This document shows, piece after piece, positions 11,158 through 22,600 of a DNA stretch of 64,000 nucleotides. Numbering within the stretch: the stretch's first letter is position 1; the number at the start of each line of letters is the position of its first letter. The notes under the pieces are model-generated. The model searched no databases. It worked only from the letters and a program-made list of their open reading frames with translations, and had not been told where the DNA came from. The stretch covers positions 193,076 through 257,075 of the forward strand of contig VXAZ01006396.1 in the NCBI GenBank assembly GCA_013399875.1. Reading direction: 5' to 3'. The DNA comes from Gymnorhina tibicen. Taxonomy: Eukaryota; Chordata; Aves; Passeriformes; Artamidae. A program made the translations under genes and the position numbers.

Positions 11158-12470
11158 TCAGTATTTGTAGTACTGGGTTTTTTTTGTCCTGGCCTTCATC
11201 AATCTCTCTCCAAAGAGCTGGGGCAATCATATCTCTGTGACATTTCTGCTTTGACAGAGAGGATAAAAATGAATGGACAGTATTATTGTCTTCCTCCAGG
11301 TGGCTACACTCATCTCTCTAGCCAGGAGCACATCAAAGTAGACCAGTCTGGCATGGAGTCAGTGTCACTGGGGTCAAGAAAGGGAGGGTAGAAGTCTCAT
11401 GGCAGGGGTACCACCACTTTCCCAGGCCACCAGCACAAGCTCCAGGTGTTTGTCCAGCAGAACAGGAGTCCTCCTGCAAGAATTCTAACACCTGAGTTAC
11501 CAGAGTGCTGCAAAACACCACACGGAACAGGCAAATGTGTTACTGATGGATCCACATGCACCAATGCCAAAAATCAATGGCTCTGTGGTACTTTTAGGTG
11601 CTGACGCTTACTTCTCCTTTCATATCATGGCATAAACTGAAGGCATTTGCTGTTGTGCCAGTCAGTAGAGCAATCACCAGTCAGGGAAGGCAGTTTAAAC
11701 TCAACTATAATAATATAAGTTCCTATATTAGTCTTCTTTTGTTGTAATATTGTATTATATGGCATTATGCTACGTTTCTTTAGAAGATACTTTGATAGTT
11801 TCTCTATACTGATCCGAAGATGACATGGCTTTCCCATTATACACCTAGACACTGGGTGTTAAGAGAAGAGCTCTGCTCTGAAAAGCCATACCTATAAATA
11901 CTTCATTATTTTTCTATTTTGTGACCTTGTTTCCAATTTTGTGATCATCTCAACTTACATTTTGATGGAGTGAAAATACATTTTGCTGGAGTGAGAGTAA
12001 CTTCCTTTCTCTCATTAAAGTTAGTCTGGCAACAGAGAGGATTTGGATGGACAGTGGGTGCTTTGTTTGACCTGGTTACAGCTGGAGGTGGACAGTCTTC
12101 TGGTGTCCACAGCTTGAGATGGGGTTTTGATGGCCAGGAAATGTGTACACTCCTTCCACCAAACTAATAAGGTCAGTTTAGGGATTATGGCAACAGGACA
12201 TAACTCTGTGGAGAAGACTTTTCCGTTGCGGGCAAAATCCATGCTGGAGTCTTGGAGTGTGAGCAAAGAGACCTCACTTGTCCTAATTCAAATACTACCT
12301 GATTCTTGGTGATCTTCCACATGTGTTCTTTTCAGCTGTGTGCTGGAGATGTTTAAAAGACCCCAGATTTCTTGACTGTCTGTACCTAAGAGAGGTAATG
12401 AGGAAAAGAAGTTGGGTATGTGGGTGTGATAAAGTTGCTTAAACATCTGTTTCTAGTGTCATTTTAGATG
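11158..12470. other. Unique non-coding DNA
   Basis: No credible gene or transposon. Short frames overlap on both strands without recognisable domains. Confidence 0.5.
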
Positions 12471-12830
12471 TTAGGCTCTGGGGACGCCCTACAGCAGCCT
12501 TCCAGTTCGTAAGGAGGGCCTACAAGACAGCTGGAGTGGGATTTTTTACAAGGGCATGTAGTGGCAGGACATGGGGGAATGGCTTTAAACTGAAAGTGGG
12601 GATATTTAGATTAGATATTAGGAAGAAATTCTTTACTTTGAGGGTGATGAGGCACTGGAACAGGTTGCCCAGAGAAGATGTGAATGCTCCATCCCTGGAA
12701 GCGTTCAAGGCCAGGCTGGCTGGGGCTCTGAGGAACCTGGTCTAATGGAAAGTGTCCCTACCCATGTCAGGGGGGTGGAACTAGATGATCTGTGAGGTCC
12801 CTTCCAAACCATCCTGTGCTCTTGACCACC
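12471..12830 (+). mobile_element. CR1 LINE, 5'-truncated copy
   Basis: The copy starts within the end of ORF2 (TTAGGCTCTGGGGACGCCCT, then the CAGCAGCCTTCCAG block). It continues through the conserved GAGGCACTGGAACAGGTTGC segment into the 3' UTR (AACTAGATGATC, GGTCCCTTCC). The terminal octamers are decayed (CCATCCTGTGCTCTTG instead of clean ATTCTRTG units). A length of about 360 bp is usual for CR1 copies truncated during target-primed reverse transcription. Flanks show no target duplication, also usual for CR1. Confidence 0.93.
12536..12745 (+). pseudogene. CR1 ORF2 C-terminal remnant
   Basis: An open stretch of about 69 codons in the CR1 copy encodes the extreme C-terminus of the CR1 endonuclease/reverse-transcriptase polyprotein, downstream of the reverse transcriptase domain. 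Visible landmarks are GNGFKLK, FRLDIRKKFFTLRV, RHWNRLPRE, APSLEAFKARL and the ending ALRNLV followed by TAA. The endonuclease and reverse transcriptase domains are absent, so it cannot act as an enzyme. The frame is intact only because the fragment is short. The reported start is arbitrary, since translation has no reason to begin here. Confidence 0.88.
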
Positions 12831-13794
12831 TGCCTGGCAATCAGCCACTTCTCTGGAAAGATACGGATCTTCTGCAACTAGTTGGTAATCTCTTTCAGGT
12901 CATGAAGATATTTTGGAAATCCCACAGAATGTAAAATAGTAATAGAAATCTATGTTCAGAAACCTCAGACTTTCTTATGGCATTTAATAGAGGGCAAAGC
13001 TAATTGGGAGATTTGCCATTATGCACGAAATGTTTATACCTTACATTTAATATCCTTAGCATCCTGAGGAGCGTGAAGCATTTAGTCCCCTTTTTCTACC
13101 TGTGAGAGCTGGTACATTAAAAAACTTTTAAATGCTTTATTTAATACCTCTGGGGAGAGCAGGTGGCAGTACTGACCAACTTCACAAGCAGGAGGTCCAT
13201 TAGCAGAGGTCGTGACTCCACAGCACGCCCTTTCCACCACTGGCCTTTCTCTGTCAGCAGGTCAAAGTTTACAGGCATTTTGGGGGCCAAGGAAAAGAAG
13301 GATTGTTTTTTTCTTCACTGTCTCTTCTCACAGGGACCTGTTGAAAGCTCATTTCTGACAGCAATTACATCTCCTTTGGCCTTTTTGGCACAGGGATGTG
13401 CTGTCAGACAAGGCCTGGAGTTTGGATTCTCGTGCCTGTTCCTGGAAGAACAAAAACATGAGTGAAGACACTCTATCTGAAAGACTTGGGGAAACACCAA
13501 AACAAACAAAAATAATTGAGGACAGACTCACAAAGGCCCAAACCACATGCATTGTAATTCTGCTGGCCCAGCACACGATATCTCATCACCACCTACTCTG
13601 TCTAAATAAAGGCATCTCCCTGCGAGGATGTCTGACCCAGAAATGTGTGGGCACGGGCTGGAGAGTGTTGTGCTTGTCTCCTTCCTCTGGCACTTTGGGA
13701 CCAAGAGGCTGCTGTGAGGAATCAGGGCTGAGGAAGGAGAACCCTTCCCTCTCCCCGGCCTGCTGACGCAGGGAAGAGCAGCATTCCTGCAAAT
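12831..13794. other. Unique DNA flanking the CpG block
   Basis: No transposon or recognisable coding sequence. G+C rises towards the right, leading into the CpG-rich block. Confidence 0.5.
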
Positions 13795-14102
13795 CTCCAC
13801 CCGGGCTCCCCTGCCCGCGGCCGCCTAAAATGGAGCGTAAAGGCAGATGTGTCCCCCGGCTGCACCCAGAGTTAGGTTAAGTCAGGTTAAGGCAAGTTCC
13901 CCCGCTCATTTGACTTCCAAGAGGAAGAAGCGGGCTCCTCTCCCGGGGCATTCGAGAGCCCGGGGCTGCTGTGCCAAGAGGGGCGGCCGAGGGCCGGCAG
14001 AGGCGGTGTCCCCCGGCCGCCGCCTCACGACCCCGCGGGCCGGGCGGGCGCGGGCAGGGGCGGGAGCGGCGGGGACAGGACAGTCCCGCCGGCGGCCACA
14101 CG
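13795..14102. promoter_or_regulatory. CpG-island-like block cut by the gap
   Basis: CpGs are sparse at the left (13801-13900, including a GCGGCCGC site near 13817) and very dense from about 13930 to the gap, with roughly 20 in 13981-14102. G runs at 14037-14074 (at least six runs of three or more G with 1-6-bp loops) can form a G-quadruplex on the + strand. CpG islands in vertebrates usually mark promoters, so an unannotated transcription start or first exon may lie here or inside the gap. No TATA box, start codon context or splice site singles out a strand. Confidence 0.6.
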
Positions 14103-14601
14103 NNNNNNNNNNNNNNNNNNNNNNNNNNNNNNNNNNNNNNNNNNNNNNNNNNNNNNNNNNNNNNNNNNNNNNNNNNNNNNNNNNNNNNNNNNNNNNNNNN
14201 NNNNNNNNNNNNNNNNNNNNNNNNNNNNNNNNNNNNNNNNNNNNNNNNNNNNNNNNNNNNNNNNNNNNNNNNNNNNNNNNNNNNNNNNNNNNNNNNNNNN
14301 NNNNNNNNNNNNNNNNNNNNNNNNNNNNNNNNNNNNNNNNNNNNNNNNNNNNNNNNNNNNNNNNNNNNNNNNNNNNNNNNNNNNNNNNNNNNNNNNNNNN
14401 NNNNNNNNNNNNNNNNNNNNNNNNNNNNNNNNNNNNNNNNNNNNNNNNNNNNNNNNNNNNNNNNNNNNNNNNNNNNNNNNNNNNNNNNNNNNNNNNNNNN
14501 NNNNNNNNNNNNNNNNNNNNNNNNNNNNNNNNNNNNNNNNNNNNNNNNNNNNNNNNNNNNNNNNNNNNNNNNNNNNNNNNNNNNNNNNNNNNNNNNNNNN
14601 N
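14103..14601. other. Assembly gap (499 N)
   Basis: All bases are N. The gap lies between G-quadruplex-prone CpG-rich sequence and a CCTCT microsatellite, both known to cause sequencing dropout. Any open frame drawn through it is meaningless. Confidence 1.
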
Positions 14602-14631
14602 CCTCTCCTCTCCTCTCCTCTCCTCTCCTCT
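14602..14631 (+). repeat. CCTCT pentanucleotide microsatellite
   Basis: Six perfect CCTCT units start at the gap edge, so the true array probably extends into the gap. Confidence 0.97.
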
Positions 14632-14760
14632 TTAATTTTTTTATTTTTTCTTTATTTTCCTTCTGTAATATTTTATTTGATTTTTTTCATGTTTTGTGTT
14701 TGGTTTTTTGTTGGTTTTTTTGTTTTATTTTGTTATGTTTTGTTTTGTTATGGTTGGTTG
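14632..14760 (+). repeat. T-rich low-complexity tract
   Basis: Nearly all T with scattered G and A, including several TTTTG-type units. It prolongs the low-complexity zone at the gap edge. Confidence 0.85.
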
Positions 14761-15550
14761 TTTTGCCTCAGCCCCAGTACGTCTCAGTCACTGCCGGACC
14801 TTTCAGGGCTGGAAAGGTAAACCTGCCCCAGGAAAGGTAAACCAGAGGACAAATGTAGGGTCTTTGGTGCCTGTGGGACAGTCACAAGGGGGAGAAGACA
14901 CAGGTTCCTGCTGGTTAATAAAGTTTATTCACAACCTTAATCCTGGTTTATTAACTTTAGTTGTAACAAGTTGTGCAGTAATTGTGGTTGTTAAGGGAGA
15001 ACCAGGCAGTTTTTTCCTAGAGGGTATCAAATTCTGTGTTATTATTATACATGCACTAAATCTCCATTAAAAGGCTTTCTGTAAATGTTTCAAGGCTATA
15101 CCAGATAGAAGGGTACTTCATCTTGGTTTCCAAACGAGGTATTATCTATTTTAAAAACCTTGCAATAACATTTGCCTTATTTGTCTCCCACCAAAAAATA
15201 CGGTGGCTTATGAATGCCTTGTTTTTTTGGGAAAAGAAAGACATAAATTGAACTTTCGTGACTGCTGTATCAGTCATTAGTAAATCTGGGTTCAAATGTG
15301 CACGCTCTGTAGAGCCTGGCTGCGGTCTTTCACAGCCTAGCAAAATAAGGAAACTACAGGATGGAAACTCAATGAGCCTAACTATTCTGCTTCCTTTTAT
15401 TTTTTTCTCCCTTTCGAATAAATCACACTCTTTTGAAGCTGCTGCTTTTCTTTTGTGGGCACAAACCCCTCATCTTTTAAAGTCTGTCTTTCAAGCTAAT
15501 TGTTTCTACAGGCCAAGCAACTGGCAAAAGGCAGCTCCAGCCTATCTCTG
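14761..15550. other. Unique DNA right of the gap
   Basis: GGAAAGGTAAACC occurs twice (14811-14823 and 14831-14843), 20 bp apart. TTAATAAAGTTTATT near 14925-14940 contains an AATAAA motif. Whether this is the end of a short transcript or part of a retroviral LTR hidden by the gap cannot be decided. Confidence 0.4.
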
Positions 15551-16659
15551 TATTGTCTCCCCAGGACTGTTTATAAGAGAAATACACGTTTATACAATAG
15601 ATGCCACTGTTTAAAGGCTGGCCAGTGAAGGAGTATTTTTAACGAGATTAGTTAATGGGTTTGTTCAGTGCCTTGAAGGAAGTGTTCACTGCTGGCTGGG
15701 CAGAATTGCTGTGGTGGGGCCCAAAGCCAGCAGCAGGTATTGGATGGGCTCCCAAGGATTTCAGTGGTCTTTGAATGAAGGACTCAGCGACAGATAGAAG
15801 AAGTTGAAAAGTGCAAGCGGCAGCGCGGAGAAATAAAATGGAGAGCAGCAGGACAGATGCAAGCGAAGAGCAGTGATGTGTGAGCCTCCGGAGGTGCTAT
15901 TTATGTTTGCGAGGAAGGTCTGTGCTATTAAGTTTCAATTTGACAGTGCATTTTAACAAACATTTTAGAGAAACGTGTTTGAAGGAAAGATTAGAGATAC
16001 CCAGATCTCTGACTACAGTGAAGCATCAAGTGAATCTCAGCGTCTTAAGGGAGACCTGGAAAACTTGAAATTAGGAAGAAAAAAAGGATTGGGCAAGATT
16101 TTATGCTATTTTTGCAAAGGCAGTAGGGTGAATGATGTTGTTCCTGTGGGATTTCAGACATATCTGAAACTGAATCTACCTGAGTCTCATATATGTTTTT
16201 CAACCTGCTTTTTGCATCCCAGGAATCCTCAATCCCTCTTTAAGAGAAAAAAAATCATATTTTTATTTTTAGAGATATCCAACTGGATGTTTTAGGATCC
16301 AACTCCATCACTCTCCTGGCAGTGGTTTTCACTCCTGTTGTTGAGGCCAATGTTCTGCTTGTGCTCTCAAAGCCAATATGATTACTCACCCAAGTAGGAC
16401 CTAAATATGTGAATCAGCATGGTAAAATGCATCCCGGAGTCTGTAAATGGAAAACGTTTGCTCCAATAGGCAGGGCTCTGTGTCTGGTTTAGCTCTCAGC
16501 TCCATTAATATGTCCATTACTTAAATGAGTGAGATAGCAGGCCTGCCCTAGAGTAACAACTTCCCCGCTATCCCATTACAGGAGGCCTCAATGTCTTGTT
16601 TTTCCCTCCCCATTCAGCAGCTTGTGCAATGTGGGATAAGGCTGCTGGTGATACAGCCA

Positions 16660-16691
16660 CCAAGGAGCAGGATTTCCAAGGAGCAGGATTT
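16660..16691 (+). repeat. Perfect 16-bp tandem duplication
   Basis: CCAAGGAGCAGGATTT occurs twice back to back. The identity suggests a recent replication-slippage event. Confidence 0.95.
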
Positions 16692-16932
16692 TCTAAATGT
16701 GTCCACTAGATAGCACAATAAACTTCCTTCTTTTCCTGTTGAAAAACTTTCTCTCCCACCCAAAGAGCCATTAGCCCTTCACTCTCAGAATAATGGTGCT
16801 TCAGAAGGAGATCAAAGTTTCTCAGATAAGTGTTCCTTTACACAATGTTACCGACACTCCACTTTGTAAACAGGCTTCTTTTTTATGGTTAAGAAGGACA
16901 TATAAACATGCCAAGTGAGATGGATAGACTGC

Positions 16933-16958
16933 CACTTTTTCTTTTTCTTTTTCTCTTT
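16933..16958 (+). repeat. Pyrimidine CTTTTT repeat
   Basis: About four imperfect CTTTTT units form a polypyrimidine tract. Confidence 0.8.
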
Positions 16959-17742
16959 GTATTTTCGTGTGTGTTAACTGCTCAGTGAGTATCATGGTTG
17001 GGTTGCACTGATACCGTTGAATGTGGTCTGTCTTTTGTGTAAACAGAGAGAGAAAAGAGAGCGGCAGGAACGAATCCCAAGTTTAGATTTGTTACTGGAG
17101 GCACTGCAGCTCCAGTCCCACTTTCTGCTGCCTTTAATGAGAAAACAGTGGTGTGTCCTTCTGAAAGACAGTGGAGACTCAAATCCATGTGCTCGTATAC
17201 CTGCTTGTATGGACATGTTAGACCCAGGTTCTGCTTTAGGACCTAAGATGAGCAGTGTAAAACCTAAAAATGAGGTTTCTGCATCAGTTAAGATTTCCAG
17301 ACTGCCTCAAGTCCCCTTTAGGTTGAAGCAGAGAAGAGCATGAGTCCCGTTAAAGGCCTTTGAGAAAAGCTTAAGTCTCCCAAAATGGACCTTACAGAGA
17401 GAATGGTCCCTGCTATAGGACAAGTCAGCATGTCTCCATACTCAAGGGAGGGCCAGCTAGAAATAGCTGGTAGGAAACCCAAGAGGTGGATGGGAATATT
17501 CCAGGTGAAGCACTGTGAATACCTCCTGTAAAAGGCATAGTGCAAGACATCTTTTATTCAGTGACAAAACCTGAATACAAATTTGAATTTTGACTCTATT
17601 TAAAATTAAGTGAAATCTGCAACTGAGATGCCCCCATTCTTGCTCCTTGGGGCAATAGGGGCTTGCAAATGTAGATTCAGCTTTTTCAGCTGGAGAAAAA
17701 CATGTGCTGTGACCTCTGTTCAAGTCTTGTCTTCTTAGGAAG

Positions 17743-17817
17743 ACTGATTAGGAAACTAATCAGTACCCTCCCTTGTAGCTTGGTTAGCTGTTATGCTGCA
17801 GGTAACAACTAACCAAG
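17743..17817. repeat. Two adjacent inverted repeats
   Basis: ACTGATTA (17743-17750) and TAATCAGT (17757-17764) form 8-bp arms with a 6-bp spacer. Fifteen bases later, CTTGGTTAG (17779-17787) pairs with CTAACCAAG (17809-17817). Inside this, TGTTA pairs with TAACA after one C/A mismatch, giving a 39-nt hairpin with 14 paired bases and a 9-nt loop. The stem is too short for a canonical microRNA precursor. Paired TAAT and GGTTAG sites could instead bind homeodomain dimers. Confidence 0.85.
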
Positions 17818-19621
17818 ATATGTATGTTCTCTGTCATGCATTGCCAAATGCCATATACAAGGTATTAAAAGAGGAAACTCTGAGAGGCTTCATTTAAGCC
17901 TCCCAATGAGATTATTGCCTTTCTACCCAAGCTGCAAGCTCTTAAGGGCAAGGACCAGGACTGTGTGGCAGCCATAAGCAGATGCCATTGCAGTGTGATT
18001 CCCCAGCGCATACATGGAAGGTGCAAAGCATCTGCTTGCATCCCCCCTTTCAAACCAGGGGACTGAGATTTCTGGATCCCTGACTTAAGAAGGTGATGAC
18101 AAGGCCCATCTTGTCTTTCACGTTTCAGAGCTAACTATAGGAGTGTAACGCACATCTTTTAAAACAGGTGACACAAGGGATTTTCCATGACAATCTTTCA
18201 AACTAAAGCAGAAACCCTCTGTTCGCGGGTTGAAAACACTCTTAATCACGGTGCACAGACTCCCTCTGACATGAATGTGCTCCAGCTCTTCTGATTAGAC
18301 ATCCCTGAGGGTTATGGTTTCAGTAGTGGCATCTAGAAACCGCAGCTATGGGTTTGGGCCTCAACCTTCTCCCTGTTTCGGAAACACAGGCGAAACCAAA
18401 TCACACCAGAAGATGAGAGAGCAGCAGTGAATATAAACAGACCTTTAACCTTGCCATACTTTGGGGAGCCCAAGGTGAAAGTGAGAAAGCAGTGGGCAGA
18501 GGGCTTGGCTCAGTGGAGGCTTAGTCACTGCTCTGGTTTTGTAACAGTCCCAGTGCCGAGAGTGCTGCGGAGAGATGTGGAGGAGAGCTCTGGAGCAATT
18601 TGCAGGTGACTGTGGAGAAATCTACCCTGAAGAACCCTGTGGGTGTTATTTCAGATGCTTGTTGATAACGCAGCATTTCTTACTTTTCCATATTATTTAA
18701 GGAAAAGATTTGCCTATTTCCTTTAAGCAGGAAGAACAGTGGTATAGCCAGCCCAGCCAAAAGCCTGCTACAAAACTGTTTTCTTCTTTTCTTTTTCCTA
18801 CCCTTTTGTAGCCACAGGCAAGACTGCCTCAGATCTCATCTTTTAAGTGCTGCAACCGATCCATTAAATGTCTTCTCATGAACATTTTTTTCAACTCCAA
18901 GGAGTAGAGTTGCTGAGTGAGAAAGGCATGAGCCAGGCTCTTGCTGCTGGGACTTCCTCCAGACCAGCTTGCAGCCCTAAGAAAAATGAGTTGGATGGTC
19001 TCAGCTCTGTCCCCAATGAGCAGCAGCAGTAGATCACTTTGCAAAAATGAGCCACGCGTAATTTGGCACCATTGACAGAAGACTCACTCGCAGCAGCTCA
19101 GGGCCTTGCAGGCTTGAGATAATGTGCTGCTAAAATCACCTCTTGACCCTAACCCAGGAGGTTCCTCCAGGTCACAAGGGAAGAGAGGGTAGCAGGCCAC
19201 TGTGAGATACCTTGATAAATGTACAAGCCCCTACAAGTCAGCCTGGCACGCCTGCACCAGTGTAAGCTGCTCTGTTTATCACAGGAAGAAGACTATATTT
19301 CCTGGGTTGTGTTAGAGGACTCCAGACTTCTCATTTCAGCTGCCTCCTCCTTTTTCCCCTCCAGTGCAGCGAGCCCACTGTAGTGAACTGGTGGCCCTGA
19401 CGGAGTGCAGAAGCAGGCTGCATGCATCTCCTTGTGTTGAAACTGGCAGAGAAAATCGGACACTGGGACAAACAACCATAAATCAGGACTGTCCTGATTA
19501 AATCAGGCATGGCTGGCAAGTAAGTTATTAGCCGTCTGTGAAACTAATTGTGATACTGATACACTCAATTTTGCTGTGTCTTTCAAACACTGGTTGTGAT
19601 GGGAAACAGCTGTTAGAACCT

Positions 19622-19643
19622 CCCCCCCCCCAAAAAAAAAAAA
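19622..19643 (+). repeat. C10-A12 homopolymer pair
   Basis: Ten C are followed directly by twelve A, then a purine-rich run. Length is unreliable in short-read assemblies. Confidence 0.85.
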
Positions 19644-22600
19644 GAAAGGGAGAGAAAGGGAAGAAAAAAGAGAGCAGGCTTACGATTCAGAATCATAATA
19701 AAGTCTGTCTTCTCTATTCCCTTGCACAAAAGCTCTTATATTCTTCTATTCTCCTCTAGACAATTACTCCCAGCAGGCAGGGTCACTTAGGATGAGCACT
19801 ATTGCATTTAAAGTTCATCTACTGAAGGGGGGAAAAAGGCAGAGAAATAAGAAAAAGAAGAAAAAATTTCTTCCCATTAATGTGTGAAAAAATGGCAGGT
19901 TTAAAATGGGTTAGAAATTCAGGTTAAAGCAAAAAAAAATTGTCACATGACATTGGTAGGAGAAAAGATTTTATTCAGTAGTATTGTTTAACTGAAAACT
20001 TCCTTCACAATAACACCAATGCTGGGCTTAAAAAAACTGTTTATTTGATGCCTGGATGGGGCAACTGTTACAAGCAGTTAGCACAGAAAAAAGGGATGTT
20101 TTGAAATATGTCAGAAGGAGAAAGGGCCTAATCCTGCTTTGGTGGAAGCTGGTGGTAAGCCCTCTAACAACTCCCATGTCAACTGGCAGGCCATGCTTCA
20201 CCAGACATGGAGGGCTGGGCATTCACTGGACACAGAGGGCTGGGCACGAGCTGGCAGTGTGACCCCCTGTGTGGGCTGCAGTGAGGAAAGTGTGTGGTTT
20301 GGCCAGCTAAAACCTATTGCTGTCAGGAGTTTGCTCAGTCACTCAAGCCAGGGGCAAGTAATTCCTAGTGCTGTAGTCATAATGGCTTAAAGATAGGAGT
20401 GAGCAGGGTTTGTGGAGAGGTTGTTACTGGACTGAGAAACATAGCTCAGAAACCAGACAGGACTTTGAGTGTACAGACCGTTTTTCAGGTCTGAAAAGGA
20501 ATCAGCAAAGCCTAGCTTGAAGTCTGTTGCTTGGCTTAGCCTCAAAGAAGATTTTTGAGACCCAAACTCTGGGGGCTTTTTCCAGAAATACTTAGGCTGG
20601 TATAAAGTGTCACCTCTCTTCATACCCTTCTAACTGCCACAATGAATACTTGTGTCTGAAAAACACCTCCCATAAGGCAGAACACACCTGCATATGCAAA
20701 GTGTGGAATTTGAAGATGCTTCCCTCATCAGAACATTAATTCTTGGTGATTTTGTGCCTTGGCTGAAGCCGCTGCAATGGGCCACTCTTGGAGATTAGAC
20801 TCCTCCAGCACTTGGTTTGAATCCCTGTAGCCTCAAATACTTTATAGCTCCTATTTTAGCTTTTTGCCACTTTTTCTTCTTGTCTTGTATCTATCTAGTC
20901 TGTCTTTCTATTGCTGTTCATTTTTTTCCCAAGTTATATTTTAGCTATAACAGTGGAGAGAAAATGACATGCATTAGCTAATAACAATATGACTGCACCG
21001 TGAGTTTGGGAGAGATGGAAGGAAAAAACAAATCACTCATGTTTCAAGAATCTAACCCCCATCCTCTCAGCTTCCACAGTAATATCTCTGGCTTCCTGTT
21101 TGCAGACCAGAAATGTTTATTTACAATGTCTTTCTAGACAGCTTTTCAATGTATAATGCTCATGTCATTACATAATGGGTCATAAATGATGTTGGTTGTC
21201 ACAGAAAAACACAAAGTCATCAAATATTTTCTTGGTTTTTTGTTTGCCTTTTGTGGCAGGATTCAGAGTTGTCTGCAGTTGGGAAAAAGGTAAATCATCA
21301 TCTTTCCAGTAATTCCAGCCCTGGGGTATTCAGTCTATCAGGAGGTTATGAGTGAGGTGATCCTGATGCAGAATGTTCTGGTTGTACTTTTTCTCAGTGG
21401 CCCTGCTGTTTTAGGCAGCTCATCAGCTGTGTGCCCTGAGAAAGCCAGGCAAAGGCTTGCTTGTCCGTGGCTTTGTGAGCAGAACTGGAACACTACAATA
21501 GAAATATGAAATACAAAACCCCTGACCACTTTTTTTTCATATATAAGGCTATGTACTGAATCAGATCCTGGAAGTTCCTACTGTTGCCCATGAAAAACTG
21601 ACAATGGCTGCTGAAGGTGCTCGTGCATTTTTCTGATCTGAACTGTAGGGACATTATATGAGTGCAATTTTTTTTTTTGCAGTGTTGAGATGACGCTGCC
21701 TGCTCTACTTTCCCTTACCTGTAGCTAACATGGGGACCAGGGAGATGTACATAATATGCCCAGAGGATGCAGACCTTATTCCTGAATTAAACAAAGACCT
21801 GGCTCCCTCAATAGACTTTGAGGTCTGCTGGATCCCCATGCCCTCTTTTTGTTGGGGCTTCATTTGGCAGCATTACAAATCGTTCCTTTTCTCAGAAACC
21901 TGCAAGGACAAGGAAAGGAGCCCTTAACCCAGGATTTTGGGTTGAAATTTTGCCTGTGCTTACAACAGTATGTATTGGCTATAACTCCCCTGAAGCTGGT
22001 GGTGAAGCTGCTATTCTTTCCTCTGAACAAATCAATTCCTATCTCTAAAAATAAGTGAATTAGAAAAGAAGTAAAGCTACCATTTATAAAATAAATGTGT
22101 TTATTTGGTAAACATTGTATCCTGTGTATGAACTTTATCGATATCAGCTCTACCTAAATTCTTCTTGATCTTATTAAGGAAAAAGCAGAAGGATTTTGCA
22201 TACTTTGGATAAATCAGGAGACCTTTTTGTTCTCTTTGCCACAATAATGACAAATAAAACACTATCAGGATAAAAGGCATTGACAAAATACATCCATACA
22301 AAAGACAAACGAAACTTTCCACTTTTCACTTTTTTTTTCTTATTATTTGAAAGGGCACTGAGAGTCGTTTCTGAACTGCCTGAAATAGATGAGCCTTCTG
22401 GATCAGAAATGCAACTCCATTAATGTCAGACAATCCCCATCTTTTGTACATGCCCCCTAGAGAGCTTATGGGTACCTATGCAGAAAGAAGAGGGTTTCAT
22501 GACTAATTCTTATCAGCACCAGAGGTTATTTGCTGTGGTCCTCTGCATGAATGCACAGTAGGGTGTTGGTGAGGACCCGATAAAATTTCCAGCCACACAC

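Noticed and set aside
13847..14840. Two open frames of 262 and 289 codons
   Set aside because: Most residues are translated N from the assembly gap; the remainder is GC-rich and low-complexity sequence without a recognisable domain.
17017..17343. 108-codon frame behind an acceptor-like AAACAG
   Set aside because: No matching donor, no known domain, and the polypyrimidine tract is poor.
17779..17817. MicroRNA precursor
   Set aside because: The stem has only 14 paired bases and pairing stops immediately outside it, too short for Drosha/Dicer substrates.
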